The position numbers and the translations under genes were made by a program. This document shows, in pieces, positions 33,426 to 45,550 of a stretch of DNA of 64,000 bases (positions are counted from its first letter, which is position 1; every line of letters starts with the position of its first letter). Under the pieces are notes generated by a model. That model had not been told where the DNA came from. It searched no databases and saw nothing but the letters and a program-made list of their open reading frames with translations. This DNA is from Grammothele lineata (lineage: Eukaryota > Basidiomycota > Agaricomycetes > Polyporales > Polyporaceae), in contig NDFF03000148.1 of assembly GCA_002150815.3 (NCBI GenBank), positions 1 through 64,000 of the forward strand, in the 5' to 3' direction.

Positions 33426-34402
33426 GATAGTTAGGTAGTAGTTGAGCGAGTGCTTGATCCTTGTCACCTGTTTGCCATGTGCACCCTATATTGTTGATCG
33501 TGTATGATATCATATGTGGCTACCAATGCAGTGGTTGAGTGCGTCAATCATAGTTTGAGGGATCCTCTATTAGAGAGTGTGCATATACTTTACATATCAT
33601 CATCATCAGTGGGCGTCATGATGTGAACATACTTCGTCTGAGAGAACGACACCCTCTCCCCACCACATCCTCCACCACATGGACGCCTGTCCAATACAAA
33701 CACAATCTTCTCCTCCCCACCTACTTGGTACTTCCCCTCTCTAGCCCTAAATCTCTCCCACAAGCTGCCAGCGTCTCTAAATGACCGCACTTCAGATGCG
33801 CACCTGTACTTCTTGCACATCTCTCCAAACTAATGCCGCCCGTCCATTTGAATGTCAATCCCCACCTCCCTCCACTTCTTGACATTCTCCAAGTCCTCTG
33901 TTACTCTATCTTCAATACTATGTATATTATTAATAAGCTTAGTAATGTGAATACAGTAATAAATGACTTACTGGTCTTGCGACAGCTGCTGTAACTCCAG
34001 GGTGTGATTGAAGGACAGATGGTAGTCATACCATGCATTTCCACCCTGCTGAGTATCCACCAACTCCCTCTTAAGATGATGGGTGTTCATATAACGCCTG
34101 GAGATGTCGGTAGAGATATCTATGGCCTGATTGAAGAGACATCAGGAAAAACGGATTGGTCGCGAGCACTGCCTCCAGCTCGCGGGCGCTCGCGACACCC
34201 GCATATCGCTCGATGGGGCTCGACGGGATTCGACAGGGCTCGGGGGTCTTGCACACTGCTCGGGAGACATCGGGATCGCTTGAGTGTGGCATGCGCCACT
34301 TGTATATACTCAATAGGGGCAATTTGATTCTGGTTTCGCACTAGCCATGTTGCGCGCATGTCCATGTTATACGAGATCACTAGATTCAACATTCGAAGAA
34401 TC
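33426..34402. other. No gene recognised
   Basis: AT-richer spacer lies between RPA3 and the Plavaka 3' end. The part from 34160 to 34290 is rich in short CTCG motifs of the kind also seen at 40440-40620 and 61960-62080. No exon structure is convincing. Confidence 0.45.
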
Positions 34403-37400
34403 CTAAGTATCGTATAGATAACGAAAGAGGATAAAATCGTGGTGGCGAAGGTAAGGGTTAACGAAAAACTTTGTACACTTATCCAGCACGTTCTCGGATG
34501 TCCACGTTCTATCTATCTCTTTACCCCAGACTGGAAGTAGATGACAACTACGGGCGATCTGCGTGACTGGGATAATTGAAGAACGGCGGCGATGGTTGCG
34601 TGTCGAGGGTGATATTTTATACATACCGGTGTCGGGCTCGGGTTGGCGGAATGGCGTGAACCATTCCACATATGTGACGGGATCCTTGAATTGCCGGCCG
34701 AAAGCGTCGGGCAAGCGGAATATTGCTCGCACGCGCGCAACGCGTAGGCCTGTAGACAGCACGATTTAGTAGTCATCGCGGCGGGTTGTTCAACGGCGAG
34801 CAGAGGAGTATATGTGTAGCGCACGCACTGTATGCCACACTCTGCAGACTCCAGTGCATATGACAAGCAATTATGCATGTCATATACCCTGCTGCCTCCT
34901 GAGGGCCACATACGAAAGACTAGATAGGATTCATAGCGGACCATGAGAGCGGACATACCTTCGAGTGGACCATCTCCAGGCTCCGGACCACCAGGTACCT
35001 CCCGGGCCAGGACTGTGTCGAAATGCGCAGGAACCGCTGGGTGTAATGGACGAGCTGGCTGGAATGGCATAGCGCGGATGATGTCTTTGACGGGCTGATT
35101 GGAGGAGGCTTGACGGAGCGGAGGCAAGAAGACGGACATCCGCTTGTAGACAGCGAACCGAGTATGAACAGAGATGCTTTGAGCGGCGACGGGGCGTGGA
35201 CGGGAGTGGTACGAAGTGCGAAGGAAATCTTCGAGGTTACGAATGAAATGTGTGCAGCCAAACTTCGTAACAAGGTCGTGGACGGGGGTGGCGGGGAGCC
35301 CAGGCTTCTTCGCAACGAGGTACGAGGGCATAGCATGCTCACCGGTGTCTCCTGAGCCTGCCTCTTGCATCATCACATCACCGTCACTATCTCGTACCAC
35401 CCCACCAATTCCTCCGCTAATCTCCTCAGGGGGGAGCGCCACGGTGGACTCTTGCAATGGTGCAGCCCAGTCGAGGTATGCCTGGAAGCGGTGGACGGCC
35501 TCTTGCCGGTTCAACCAGACAGCCATCTGCTTGAGGTACGCACGCTTGTTCGATGCGTTGTAGCCCCTCTTGGCGAGGTCGATATGGAGGCGTTCCGAGG
35601 CTTCTGTATTGTATCCATCTGCTGAGCCGAGTTTCCGTATGGAGAGGAGGTAATGAAGAGCGGAGTGAAGCTTAGGGATATTGTAGTCGTCACGGATGCC
35701 GTAGTCGACGAAGACGTGTTTGTTGTCGTGAAAGAGGGTCTAGGCCGACTGAAGACGATTGAGGGAGCGCTCCGTATGAGTCTCGAAATGAGCGTAGAAG
35801 ATAAAGTCGAGAACGGCGCGTACAGCGCGTATAGTCGCCGGATCGGAGGCGCCTGTGATGGCTCCGAGGAAGACGCGCTCCATCTGTCTATACTCCGTTC
35901 CTGTCCACTGCGATACAAGCGAGATACCCTTCTTGAAATGACGAAGCGCTGGGTGCGACGGCATGACTTTGAACCGTCGGTCTAGCTCGTCAGCTCCTCC
36001 TTCAAGCGCCTCTGTAGCCCATGACACGGTATGATCCTTGAAGACGCCCTTGTGCAGCTGATGCAGGAGATCGGGCGTGATGCAGGAGAAGATGTCGCAG
36101 TGGGGTAGGTGCCGCCAGAAGGGATCGATCAAGCGCAGGCCATACGCCGAAAACTCAGCAGGTTTGTCCCCTTGCTCCTGCTCCTCGATGATTTCCCAAA
36201 CTGACGCTTGATCCTTCATCACAGAGTGTACCGGCTCGCCTAATTTCGAGGAGTGGACGGAGCACTTGGGGCAAAAGTTCTCCTGGCATCCGGACACGAG
36301 GCACTGCTCGGGGTGGTCGGCAATGTACGCAGCAAGGATCGGATGGACACATCGGACGACACCGTCTGCGCAGGTCATCTCAACTCCATCCTTGCCGGCG
36401 TTGATGAGGGGTTCGAGGATAGTGCGCATGCACTCGTGGAAGACGCGGTACCCCTCAAGGGAGCGGCGCTTTCCTTTCGTAAAGCACTCCAGCTTCGTGA
36501 CAGGTATGTAGCCGATGAGGATTGTTGCATGCTGCGATGGCTGACGACGAATGTCTTTTGAGATATTGCCGATAGTAAGGTACACAGGCCACGCTTGTTT
36601 ATCCCCTGAAAAGCGGGATAACTGCGTCTTGTCTGAGGAAAGTATAACTGGCGCAATGGTAACACCAGGCGGTAACGTATCCTAACGCCGTGTGAGTTAT
36701 GCCGTTCGTGTCAGGGTCCAGCGGCCTCGGCCTTCGAAACTCACCTGCGTCTCCCACCACCAGTCGGCCGTCCACATCTCTCCTATGATTCTCTCCGACC
36801 CATCTGGCTTTGCGAACATCTTCTCCGGTCCGTATTTGAGGTACGCTTTGAATACAGGATTCCCGATGAGCTCACGGATGCATGCGACCGGGTCCCTCCT
36901 CCAGAGCTCGATCTCTTCGGTCTTCATCTTGCCGTCTTCATCTGGTACGTTCCCCTCGACCTCCCACTCCTCACAGATCCACTCCGGTCCCCGCAGAAGC
37001 TGATCAATCTTCTGTAAAAACGTGTACTTGTTGTGAGAAGACGGACACGTCTTCATACGCGTCTGTGTGATGCCAACAGTCAGAAGAACGACAGCGTGGA
37101 CGAAAGGCTCCCACACGCACAATTGGCAGCGCCAGGTATTGATCAATGGCCTCTTGACTGAGCCCGCTTGTGACTAACCAACTTGCCAGCTCCCAGTCTT
37201 CATGACTTGAAAATGGTGCAAAGTTGTCCTCGCCCCTCTCCTCCTTCTTCGCCAAGAGCTCCTCGAAGAACGTACGTGCTTGACGGAGAGCAGCGCCCGC
37301 CGCTCTCGAGTGTTCCCCCGTCCATGGCCGCCTCGGTATACCACCGGCATCTTCATCCTCCACCTCCTCGACTGTCACGCGCCCGGGTCGCGCTTGAACG

Positions 37401-37657
37401 CACTCGACGTCCACGTCCTGTTGCGGATCTGCTGGAAGATCTTCGACACCGTCCATTGGAACGCCGCCATCAGAGAAAGACAAGTCTTCTGAGCCTGTTG
37501 CCTGAGGTATGTTCTCGCCGCTGAGACTATCGTTTATCTGCGCGTTTGCATGCTTGATAAACTTTGCATTACAGTCGCGTTTTTGTCGGATGTGCGAATG
37601 AACTCCCTGTGTGGTGGGGAAAGGCCCGGCACCGCAGTACCCGCAGACGTGAGGCAT
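34403..37657 (-). pseudogene. Plavaka transposase (CACTA-like), stop-interrupted
   Basis: Exons include 37121-37657, 36745-37011, a long exon from 36680, and a last exon 34403-34749. The N-terminus has a C2H2-like finger (CGYCGAGPFPTTQGVHSHIR). Exon 2 carries ELWRRDPVACIRELIGNP. Exon 3 carries the transposase core typical of fungal Plavaka elements: SSDKTQLSRFSGDKQAWPVY, TIGNISKDIRRQ, CADGVVRCVHPILAAYIADH, an SGCQENFCPKC zinc knuckle and DLLHQLHKGVFKDH. The frame then meets TAG at 35740-35742, between LNRLQSA and TLFHDNKH, and continues in the same frame with ADGYNTEASERLHIDLAK. This stop is a single change from the aromatic residue usual in the family. Terminal repeats were not found. Confidence 0.9.
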
Positions 37658-37756
37658 GGACTAGGGATGACAGTTGGGGTAGAGGTGACTGAGCAGCGAA
37701 GAGGAGGCATGGACTAGGGATGACAGTTGGGGTAGAGGTGACTGAGCAGCGAAGAG
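37651..37756. repeat. 53-bp exact tandem duplication at the Plavaka start
   Basis: 37651-37703 and 37704-37756 are the same sequence, beginning GAGGCATGGACTAGGGATGA. The first unit contains the transposase ATG (minus strand, 37657), so the duplication places a second out-of-frame ATG in the presumed 5' leader. Confidence 0.85.
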
Positions 37757-37858
37757 GTGCGTTGTGCTTGTGAAGTTGCGCGCAACAAGTCGCGACGCTG
37801 ACCCGTTTGGGAAGGCCGCCGTCGCCCGCAGGCAGGTGCGCCACATAACGTGGCTTTT

Positions 37859-40178
37859 ATGGCAATCCCCGAGCTGGACTTCAACGCGCTCACCGCGTCG
37901 TTGCCTTCTCTTTCTTCCCATTCATCCATTCAGATGTCTCGTGGGTCTCGTACGAAATCCAAGTCTCGCGCTCGTGCTGTGAGTGAAGGCACAGACGGAT
38001 CTGGAGAGGAGAGCTCCATTGAGGTTGTAAGTCAAAATCTCCGTCGTCTTCCAGGCCTGTCTCTTCATACCAGCCTGCATAAGCGGACTCATGGAGCATG
38101 CTAACATTTCTGCAGGCAGATATCACGGAAGACGGCTCTCATAAACGGAAGCGTGTTCGTTCACGCAAAGGCAAAGCAATCGGCAAGAAATTCGTTCCCG
38201 TACTGATTTTCGTAAGTTGGCTTCTCTGACGTGTCCTCTGTGCTCGCGTAGATGCGGAGAATAACGCCAAGCAAACGACCGCAAACGAGCGTCAGCTGAA
38301 GAAGGAACTCAAGCAGCTCAAGCAGCAACTGAAGAGCTTGAAAGGGCGCACGCAGTCGGACAGCGATGACGATGATGACAACGATCTTGAGTCCGAGGAC
38401 GATGAGGCGGATAGCGACGGCAACGTGTTGAATGGGGGACTCAGGGCAACGGTGCGTAGTATAATCTATGAGATGCGACAACATTCATTGAAATGAACGT
38501 CCACTACTGTCGCAGATCCGTAAGAAGAATATGACTCCCCTTCCTACGCACACCCCAGCGAAGATCACTCGGCGCGTTGATGACGCACACGCATCACTGC
38601 AACAGAGCAAGCAGCAGTCGTCTGCGGAGCAAGCTAACCAGGAGCAACGAGAACGGTACGTGTGCTCTTTATCCTAGCACGCGCATGGGGCGGTTAACGT
38701 GCACCCAGTTTGCCTCTCAGTGAGCGCGATCCCGGCGTACCGCAGAGTCCTGCTGGTGGGGCCTCGTCGGACATGTCCCAGCGTGCATCAGGCGCGTCTC
38801 ATGTTCGTATGCCGAGTGCCCCGCCGCCGCCGGGTCAAGCTCAGCGTGAACTAAGTCCGCTACAACCAGCGGCATCCAATACATCCGGCACATCTGGAAC
38901 ATTCGACATACAAGGACTTCAGGTATGTAGCACTGTGTTGTTATCATGTCCGTATCACCTGTTCGACCCTACATAACATAACCTCATTACAGTTTGACAT
39001 ACAATCATCGTCGGGGCTGCCCTCGCGCGAGCCCTCTGTAGCCCCAAATCCACCTCACGCGCCCACCCTCGCAGCAGTGCCGTCACCGTCTGCACCGATG
39101 CCATCTTAAGGCCAGCTCATTCCAGCGCCGTTTCGAAATGGAACCGAGCCAAAGACCCAACCCTCAGGCAACGATTACATTGACGCAGTTAGCGAGGCGA
39201 TAGACGAAGCAGTTGCGCGTTTCTTCGGTTTCCTATTCACTGTCAACCCTTTCCCCGACTCTAACTTAATCGAGGTACGCACCCTTGTTACGAAGTCGTG
39301 GAAGGAAGCTTCAGAAGCGCGCCATACGCCAGTACCATGGGAGCTATCAGAACGCATGATCCGTGCGGTACGTTTCGCCCGAGCCCCGGTTCATTCTGGA
39401 ATTCGCAGAGCTGAGCCATCCTTTGGGTAGTACAGATTACCGCGCGCAAGTCAAACGCGCGCGGGGATACATGTGACGATCTCCGGACAGCCACAGCTAG
39501 CGCATACGGCTTCAAGCCTCCTGTGAACAGCATGTGTAGCATCGAGAACAAAGAACGAGCTCACGCGCTGCTCCAAGACGGTCTCTTTCATCACAAGGTG
39601 GGTTTCGTTGCACCTCTCGGAGTCCTGTTCCGAGTTCAGCAATTTTGCGGCATGTCTAACGTCGACGAGTTCATACTAGACGTATGACATAGCCACGGGT
39701 GCCAAGACGCGTTTCGCAGAGAACTCGTTCATATCCGGAGCAATCCAGTTGGCCTTCTTCTATGGCAAGAACTCGTATCGCCGGTCGATCGGCTACCTTC
39801 GTCCTGACCTCTTCGACCCGATCCCGTTCGAGACGATCGCTTTTATCATGACTATAGTATGTTGGCTTCGCGAAACTACTTCCTATGTTGTCGGTACTTA
39901 CTCTTTTTCGCAGATTCGTGCGCATATCGCGGAATGGGCCACTGGAACGCAGCTTGTCGTACAGTTCCAGGAAAAGGTACATGCGAAGCACTACCGTGGT
40001 TTCCTCGCCGACCTTCTCAAATTGAACGAGATCAACCCTACCGCATGGCTCAATATTCGGAAGCGCCTTTATGCGAATGCATTGTACGTATCAAATGGCA
40101 GTGATCTCACATTGTGTATGTTGCTGACTACCCACAAACTCGCTTTCTAGCCGGGCAGGTGGGGGCAGCGAGATCTAA
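37859..40178 (+). pseudogene. DUF6532-family gene with an internal stop
   Basis: A multi-exon gene starts MAIPELDFNALTASL. The first half is disordered and basic, with nuclear-localisation-like KRKRVRSRKGKA, a Lys/Gln-rich coiled coil (ELKQLKQQLKSLKG) and an acidic run. The second half has the DUF6532 pattern common in agaricomycetes: FFGFLFTVNPFPDSNLIE, SWKEASEA, SAYGFKPPVN, AIQLAFFYGKNSYRRSIGYL, PIPFETIAFI and AEWATGTQLVVQFQEKVHAK. TAA at 39107-39109 interrupts the frame just before the conserved domain, in MPS-stop-GQLIPAPF. A 39-44-bp intron ending at CCAG before CTCATT could remove it, so the gene may still be intact. Function of the family is unknown. Confidence 0.65.
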
Positions 40179-40889
40179 CTAGATGACTGCCGTGCGTCAT
40201 CCACTACTATGGACGCGGCGGCCGCAGAACTCGCTGGGCGTACTGGGATGACAGACTCGGAGGGAGAAGCCTAGTTAGCGTACACGGGTTTGTCGTCAGT
40301 CTTAGCACAATGGTGATGACCAGGCTGTACATCTAGGTTAGAGTTATTTGATATCTAAGATCTCCAGCTACTCTGCGCTGTCTATCTACTGCATAATCAA
40401 TTGGAGGGAAAGCTTCATATGGACGACTCCCTATCTTGAGCGACGCTCACGCATGCTCGAGTATGCTCGAGAGTGCTCGCCGTTCCTTGGCACAGGTCTC
40501 GCGAGCGCGCACTAGGCGCCAATCAATGCTCGGCTGTGCCCGGGACTGGGGTACCAGTCTCGCCGACTCGCGGCGCTCTCGAGGTTCTCGAGCTACCTCG
40601 AGCACGGTCGTTTATTCCTGATGAGAGGGGATCCAAGGAGAGCGCGCCGTTGGAAAAAGAGTGTTGGATATGGGGTACCATAGGTGATGCCGTCCACAAA
40701 TGTCATAAAGTGGCTGGTGATAGCGCGGCTAGCAAGGGATGCCATGGGAAAGGGGGAGCAGCTTTCATAGAGGAATATATATGCTGACTTGCCCATACGG
40801 TAGATGAGCTGGGACTTGACGAGCTTTGACCTCCAAATCATGGCATCCTCCAGCTGAGGCAGACATCTCTTTTTCCCCTCCATATTCTC
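40179..40889. repeat. Spacer with clustered GCTCGAG motifs
   Basis: From about 40440 to 40620 the palindrome CTCGAG recurs in ATGCTCGAGTATGCTCGAG and TTCTCGAGCTACCTCGAGC, with GCGAGCGCGC nearby. The pattern could form hairpins but has no clean repeat unit. No gene is supported in the gap. Confidence 0.4.
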
Positions 40890-41231
40890 CTAAGCATCAA
40901 AAAAGTCTTCCAGAGGGTAGGGGTTGTCGAGGGGGGTGTAAATGGTGAGGGCGGTGGGAATGATGCGCAGATCTCTAGCCATGAAGGCAATAGCAACATC
41001 TCCGCCAATAATAGCACCGCTGTTTTGCAAAACTCTAAGGAACTCCTGTGGATGGGTAGTGAAAGGTTTGAGGAGGGTGTGGAGGGACTGAGTCAACTCC
41101 TCTTCAACCAGCTGGGCGGCCTCTTGAGATACGTAGCGCAGAGACCGGAGGGTTGGCATGTCAAGGAAGAAGATGATGCGCTGCTGGAGCTCAGCAGAGA
41201 GACTGGTGAAAGTAATGGCTGGCTGAGACAT
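40890..41231 (-). pseudogene. F-box-like protein, C-terminally short
   Basis: Starting at MSQPAITF (41231) the frame encodes 113 residues. SLSAELQQRIIFFLDMPTLR and SLRYVSQEAAQLV fit an F-box. HTLLKPFTTHPQEFLRVL and SGAIIGGDVAIAFM follow, a segment seen in agaricomycete F-box proteins that have a nucleotidyltransferase-like continuation. The frame stops at 40890, where the neighbouring paralogue continues for about 220 more residues, so this copy looks truncated. F-box proteins recruit substrates to SCF ubiquitin ligases; here that is only family inference. Confidence 0.5.
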
Positions 41232-41413
41232 TGTTATACTGACAGAGAGGTGCAGGTGAACGATGGTGAACGTCGAGTGCAAGTTGAATTGCCCTACTAC
41301 TAATGCAAGTGCTATGCGGTATAGTATGAGATAATCCAAGCGCTATTCAATCCAAGTAAATATGTACTCTAAGGCGCAATTAAGAGGCGTGCTATAGCTA
41401 TAACGAAGAACTA

Positions 41414-42568
41414 TCAGTCCTTAGAAGAGACGCATTCAGCTAAAGTAACTCGCAAGTACGCCTGAACAAGTGACTTGGGGTGGCACTTGGGGGTACAAAT
41501 ATAACCGCCGCGCGTAAAGTAGACCACATATGTATCCAAAGGTTGATGCTGCAGAAACATAGCACGCACCCCATACAGGCTGTCCAGTCGTCCATAAACA
41601 CAGTACTTGTCCCCATAGTAACGCAAAGCAGAGGCACAGAGAGCAGAAGACGGACCATGACATCCTTCTATACCCTCCCACTGCACAGGCGACCCTGCCA
41701 CCTCCCAATCCTTCCCACTACCCAAGCGCAAAATGCGCAAGTCGTTCTTGAGGTTGTAGCCACCTTCAACACCCCAGAATAAAGGGTTGGCTAGAGCGCG
41801 GTATTGGGAGGTAAGGGCAGGGTAGGGGTGACAGAATGTTGTGGCGCTGATGTAGCCTTGAGCGGCGGTATTGGAGGAGGAGAGGAGGGCGGCTACTGGG
41901 GTAGGGTGGAGGGTCTCTTGAATGTAGACGTACTTGTGATCCTTCACCAAGCATGCGTACCCTCCAACGGCCCTGCTATTAGAGTGTTGCAGGCGGGAGC
42001 GGTGAGTAAGGTGTGCCTTTTTCTCCAAGATGGTGTAGCCTTCATCTTCTACTAGGGTAGAGAAGACAACTTTGAACTAATTGTACGGGGTATAAAGTCT
42101 GAGTGTGTTGCGTGTAGTGAAGTGGATAGATGGGTCAAAGAATGGAATGATCTCCATGCCAGAGATGATAGTTGATGTGAGGTGCATGTAGGTGATGAAA
42201 GCAAGAAGATTGTTTATAAAAGGAGTAAGAATGTTGATGAGGCGACGCTGCAGCTCCCATGCAGTCCACATATCGGCAGTGGTAGAAGTGTGACGAAGGC
42301 GTATAAGTGAGTCAACGTCTATATGTAAGAGCACTTCATAGGTGATATAAAAGCCCAGGCGGGGGCTTAAGCCAGAGGAAGGCAGAGGGTTTCTCTGCAT
42401 AGCATGTAGTAGAAGGCAAGTTGAATGGACGTCTAAGTGCCAGCTGGGCAGAAGTGTCAAGTTGTGCATAAAAGCGCCCATGAGCAGCGAGGAAGAGGCG
42501 CTGAAGCCAAGTAAGAAAGTCATGTGACTTTGTATGCGCGCCAAAATGTTGAGAAACCCTAACCCCAT
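41414..42568 (-). pseudogene. F-box-like paralogue split by one in-frame TAG
   Basis: Two open stretches, 42077-42568 and 41414-42028, are in the same frame and separated only by TAG at 42077-42079 and 16 open codons. The first has YEVLLHIDVDSLIRLRHTS, LINILTPFINNLLAFI and IISGMEIIPFF, which align with the 40890-41231 protein. The second has GYISATTFCHPYPALTSQYR and a DLRILRLGSGKDWE stretch, as in the C-terminal part of this F-box-like family. It is probably a recent pseudogene of a tandemly duplicated gene. Confidence 0.5.
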
Positions 42569-42789
42569 GGATTTCCAATCTCCGCTCCAAAAAGTAAGTA
42601 ATTTTTGTATTGCAATCAGTGGCTGTGCTTACTGGCGCCTTTCTGAGTCTAAAGCAGTTTCACACTAAGGGTAACGCGGATGGCAGGGATGGCTCGTCCA
42701 TAAAAAACGATTATTCATTCCTCATTAATCGTAATCTGCTGTTTGGATTCAAGGTTATCTGCTGACAGCTACACCATTTTGCAGCCAAT

Positions 42790-43949
42790 GGAAGCTTCTT
42801 GCCCTCTTCAAGTCTCTTCTATCCCTCGGCCCGTGAATTCTCGATGAGATTGACAAGCGGGGGACTCGAGGCATGCTTGAGGTGACGCGAGAGGTGAGTT
42901 GTGCTTTCAATTGACTGAAACTCTCTTTCTGAGCATGTCAAATTAACTCGAAGCTGGCCGCAGCGGCGTTTGCGGAGTCGACCTTCATACCGTCAAGCAT
43001 CAGCTTCTTTCATGGCACACGTATAACCCCTCTGTCATCCCCGATGCGAAGTCCACTCGTCGACTTAATCACCCGGAGATGGGCTATTACTCCACACCGG
43101 CGGAGTACGACTGGAACAACCCACAGTGAGTCCGATGACATCCCTTGCTTGCAACTTCATGTATTGCTAACAATTTGCCTATTTATCACAGGATCCGAGA
43201 AGTGCTTCGCAACCGCAGCCGCAAGTACCCGCTCAGTGCGAAGCAGTGGCCTTGTGTTTTGTGGTGGAAGGAGCACGTCAACGAGGACAACCTGAATGAT
43301 GGCTTCTTGCAGAATGACCAGCTTGTGATGGTGGGCTCTATCATATCGTGTTCTTCTACCAACCTACTCATCTCAGAGCCCTAGGCCAGCCGCTGCATGC
43401 TTCTTGGTCCGCGCACAGCGCAGCAAACTGCTGTCCTCAAGGTTGCGTGCCAGAAGCTGAAGGCTAAGATTCACGCTGTCCGCTCCATCACCCCTGCCTT
43501 CATCACATACATGGTCGTTCTAGTCAGTTGCCCATTCCGTTGCTGCTTCCCCCACGTTTGTGACTGACTTGATTGAAGGTTCATTTTGGCCTGAGTCTGC
43601 AAGAGTCTTTTGGCGACGGCTCAACCCCTGGCACATTCCCGTATGAGGCATTCTATCAAAATATTGTGCGGTACATTGAGGACAAGATGCATGAGGATGA
43701 ACGCGAGCAGCTCCTGCTTTGGTGGCAGACGTAAGTCTTCTCCTGCGCCTCAATGATGCTGCCTTGTTGACTCACATAATACTTCGTCATAGGCAAATTC
43801 TCGGCTCTGCCTTCGACAACGAGTCTGACAGCGACAGCGAAGACAGCTCTCACCTGCTGTCGATGATGTTCAGAATGGTTGTGCAGGCAAAGGAGCGTCG
43901 TCAGGTCCAAGCCAGCACTGAGTCATCAGCTGCATCTGGTAGCACGTAG
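42790..43949 (+). pseudogene. DUF6698-family gene with an early stop
   Basis: Exons are recognisable at about 42790-42893, 42960-43125, 43193-43330, 43384-43522, 43579-43731 and 43793-43949. The product has VDLHTVKHQLLSW, LNHPEMGYYSTPAEYDW, NEDNLNDGFLQNDQLVM, SRCMLLGPRTAQQTAVLK, KIHAVRSITPAFITYMV, VHFGLSLQESF and TFPYEAFYQNIV, the order of DUF6698 proteins of agaricomycetes, and an acidic C-terminus. TGA at 42834-42836 interrupts the first recognised exon (LSLGP-stop-ILDEIDKRG), one transition away from an arginine codon. The upstream start was not found. Function unknown. Confidence 0.65.
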
Positions 43950-45196
43950 ATAGCTCTCTCATACGGCCATATGGGCATGTGCCCGGCCATGTTTGTCACT
44001 CGTCTCTCAATACATTCCTTTGTGGTTGCAGTACCTTTCGTTTGAATGTAACTGTGTGTGATCTTTCTATCTCAAACAACAATTGGGAACACCCACAGCT
44101 TGTATGTCTTCGTATCCACTTCGAGTGGTGTTGCAACTGTCTTATGACATGTACGAATCTTGGCCACCTTACTATTAATGCAATGTTTGCGTGTGTTCAA
44201 CAGTGTATGTAACCCATGCAATCATCTAACTCATTGCAACGAGTATACTTGTAGTGCACCCTCCAAGGGACCTGATATTATTCCCTCTTCAATACCTATT
44301 GCTACGAGGCCCAACAATTGAATCTCTGGCAACCGGAGTAATCCTACGATGACTTGGAAGGGAAGTCAGTGATTGCACGGGATATGACTTCATTTCGATG
44401 GTCCCCTAGCAACCTTCCAAACGAGCCATTAAGCCGCCAACAAAGGTACAATGGGTTGTGTATATATAAAGATTGCAGAGATTATAATCCCATTGCATTG
44501 GATTGCAAGCCGCTTCCGCTGGATCCTTGGCAAAATCCCCACCGATTCTGGGATGCAGTCATCTGCAGCTCAATTTGGCAACTCTGCTCGATCCGGGCCC
44601 GTTTGTTGTCTGCGGGTATTAGTTCAGTCGAGCACGACTCATCTTCCAACTCTTCATCTAAGCAATCGCCTCATACGGAGACTGGTAGCTGAGTGATGTA
44701 ATCTATGTTTAGAAATCTACCAATATCCTCATATTCCCGGCCGCCAGCAAAGAGGAGAGTCTCCATTTAGCACACAACAGCCCGCAAAATCAACGGTCAG
44801 GGAGGTGGCGCATGCAGAACTGAAACTCGCGGGCCAAACTAAAAGTGCATGGGGTGCCGCGCGCTGCATCGCTTCCAGCGCGCCGCCGTGGGGAAGTTGT
44901 GCGCTGACTGCCCGTCCCGCGCGCTGTCGTGCCCACAAAGTTGTTCTGCACACTGACCCCACGTAAGGCTGCTGTAGAACTCTCGTCTGCGCTGATCGAT
45001 TCCATTGCAGGTATACGCCATCGCGCCAACGCGCCCACGTGACCGCGTCGACTTCGGGCACTCGCACTCGCAGGTCGGCTCCGGTCGACGGAGGATAGGT
45101 CGGGGGTTTCGGGTGTTCTCTGACTTCTTTCAGCCTTCTTTTCTTCTCTTCGCTTTCTTGCTGGTGTTCCACTTGTCCGCACCGCGTCTTGAGGTT
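43950..45196. other. No confident gene
   Basis: A 112-residue plus-strand frame at 44354-44692 has weak protein-like features (LDPWQNPHRFWDAVI) but no family resemblance or splice context. The rest holds no recognised gene. The region ends at the left TIR of the gene-carrying element. Confidence 0.4.
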
Positions 45197-45550
45197 CATC
45201 AGTACTCTGCGAAATCCATTAACTCCCATTAAATTGGCGTTTAATGGCATTAAGCGCACCTTAATGGCCATTAGATGGAGTTTGTTAATGGATCGGATTT
45301 TTCGTAAGCGGAGAAGTGAGATAATGGCTCATAATGGGCTCAAACGGCCTTTAAGTGGACGTAACTGAGTAAGTGAATTAATGGGCAAGCATACAGGCCT
45401 AGGCATGCATGAGCGAATAATGAATGTCATTAGAGCGTAATAGTACAAGTACATTGGGTGAAAACTGCTCCTACAGGAACAGCTGTAGGTACTATTAGGA
45501 TCTGTAACTAGCTACCCGCACGGACATGCAGACAGCGGTGGCCGTCACCA

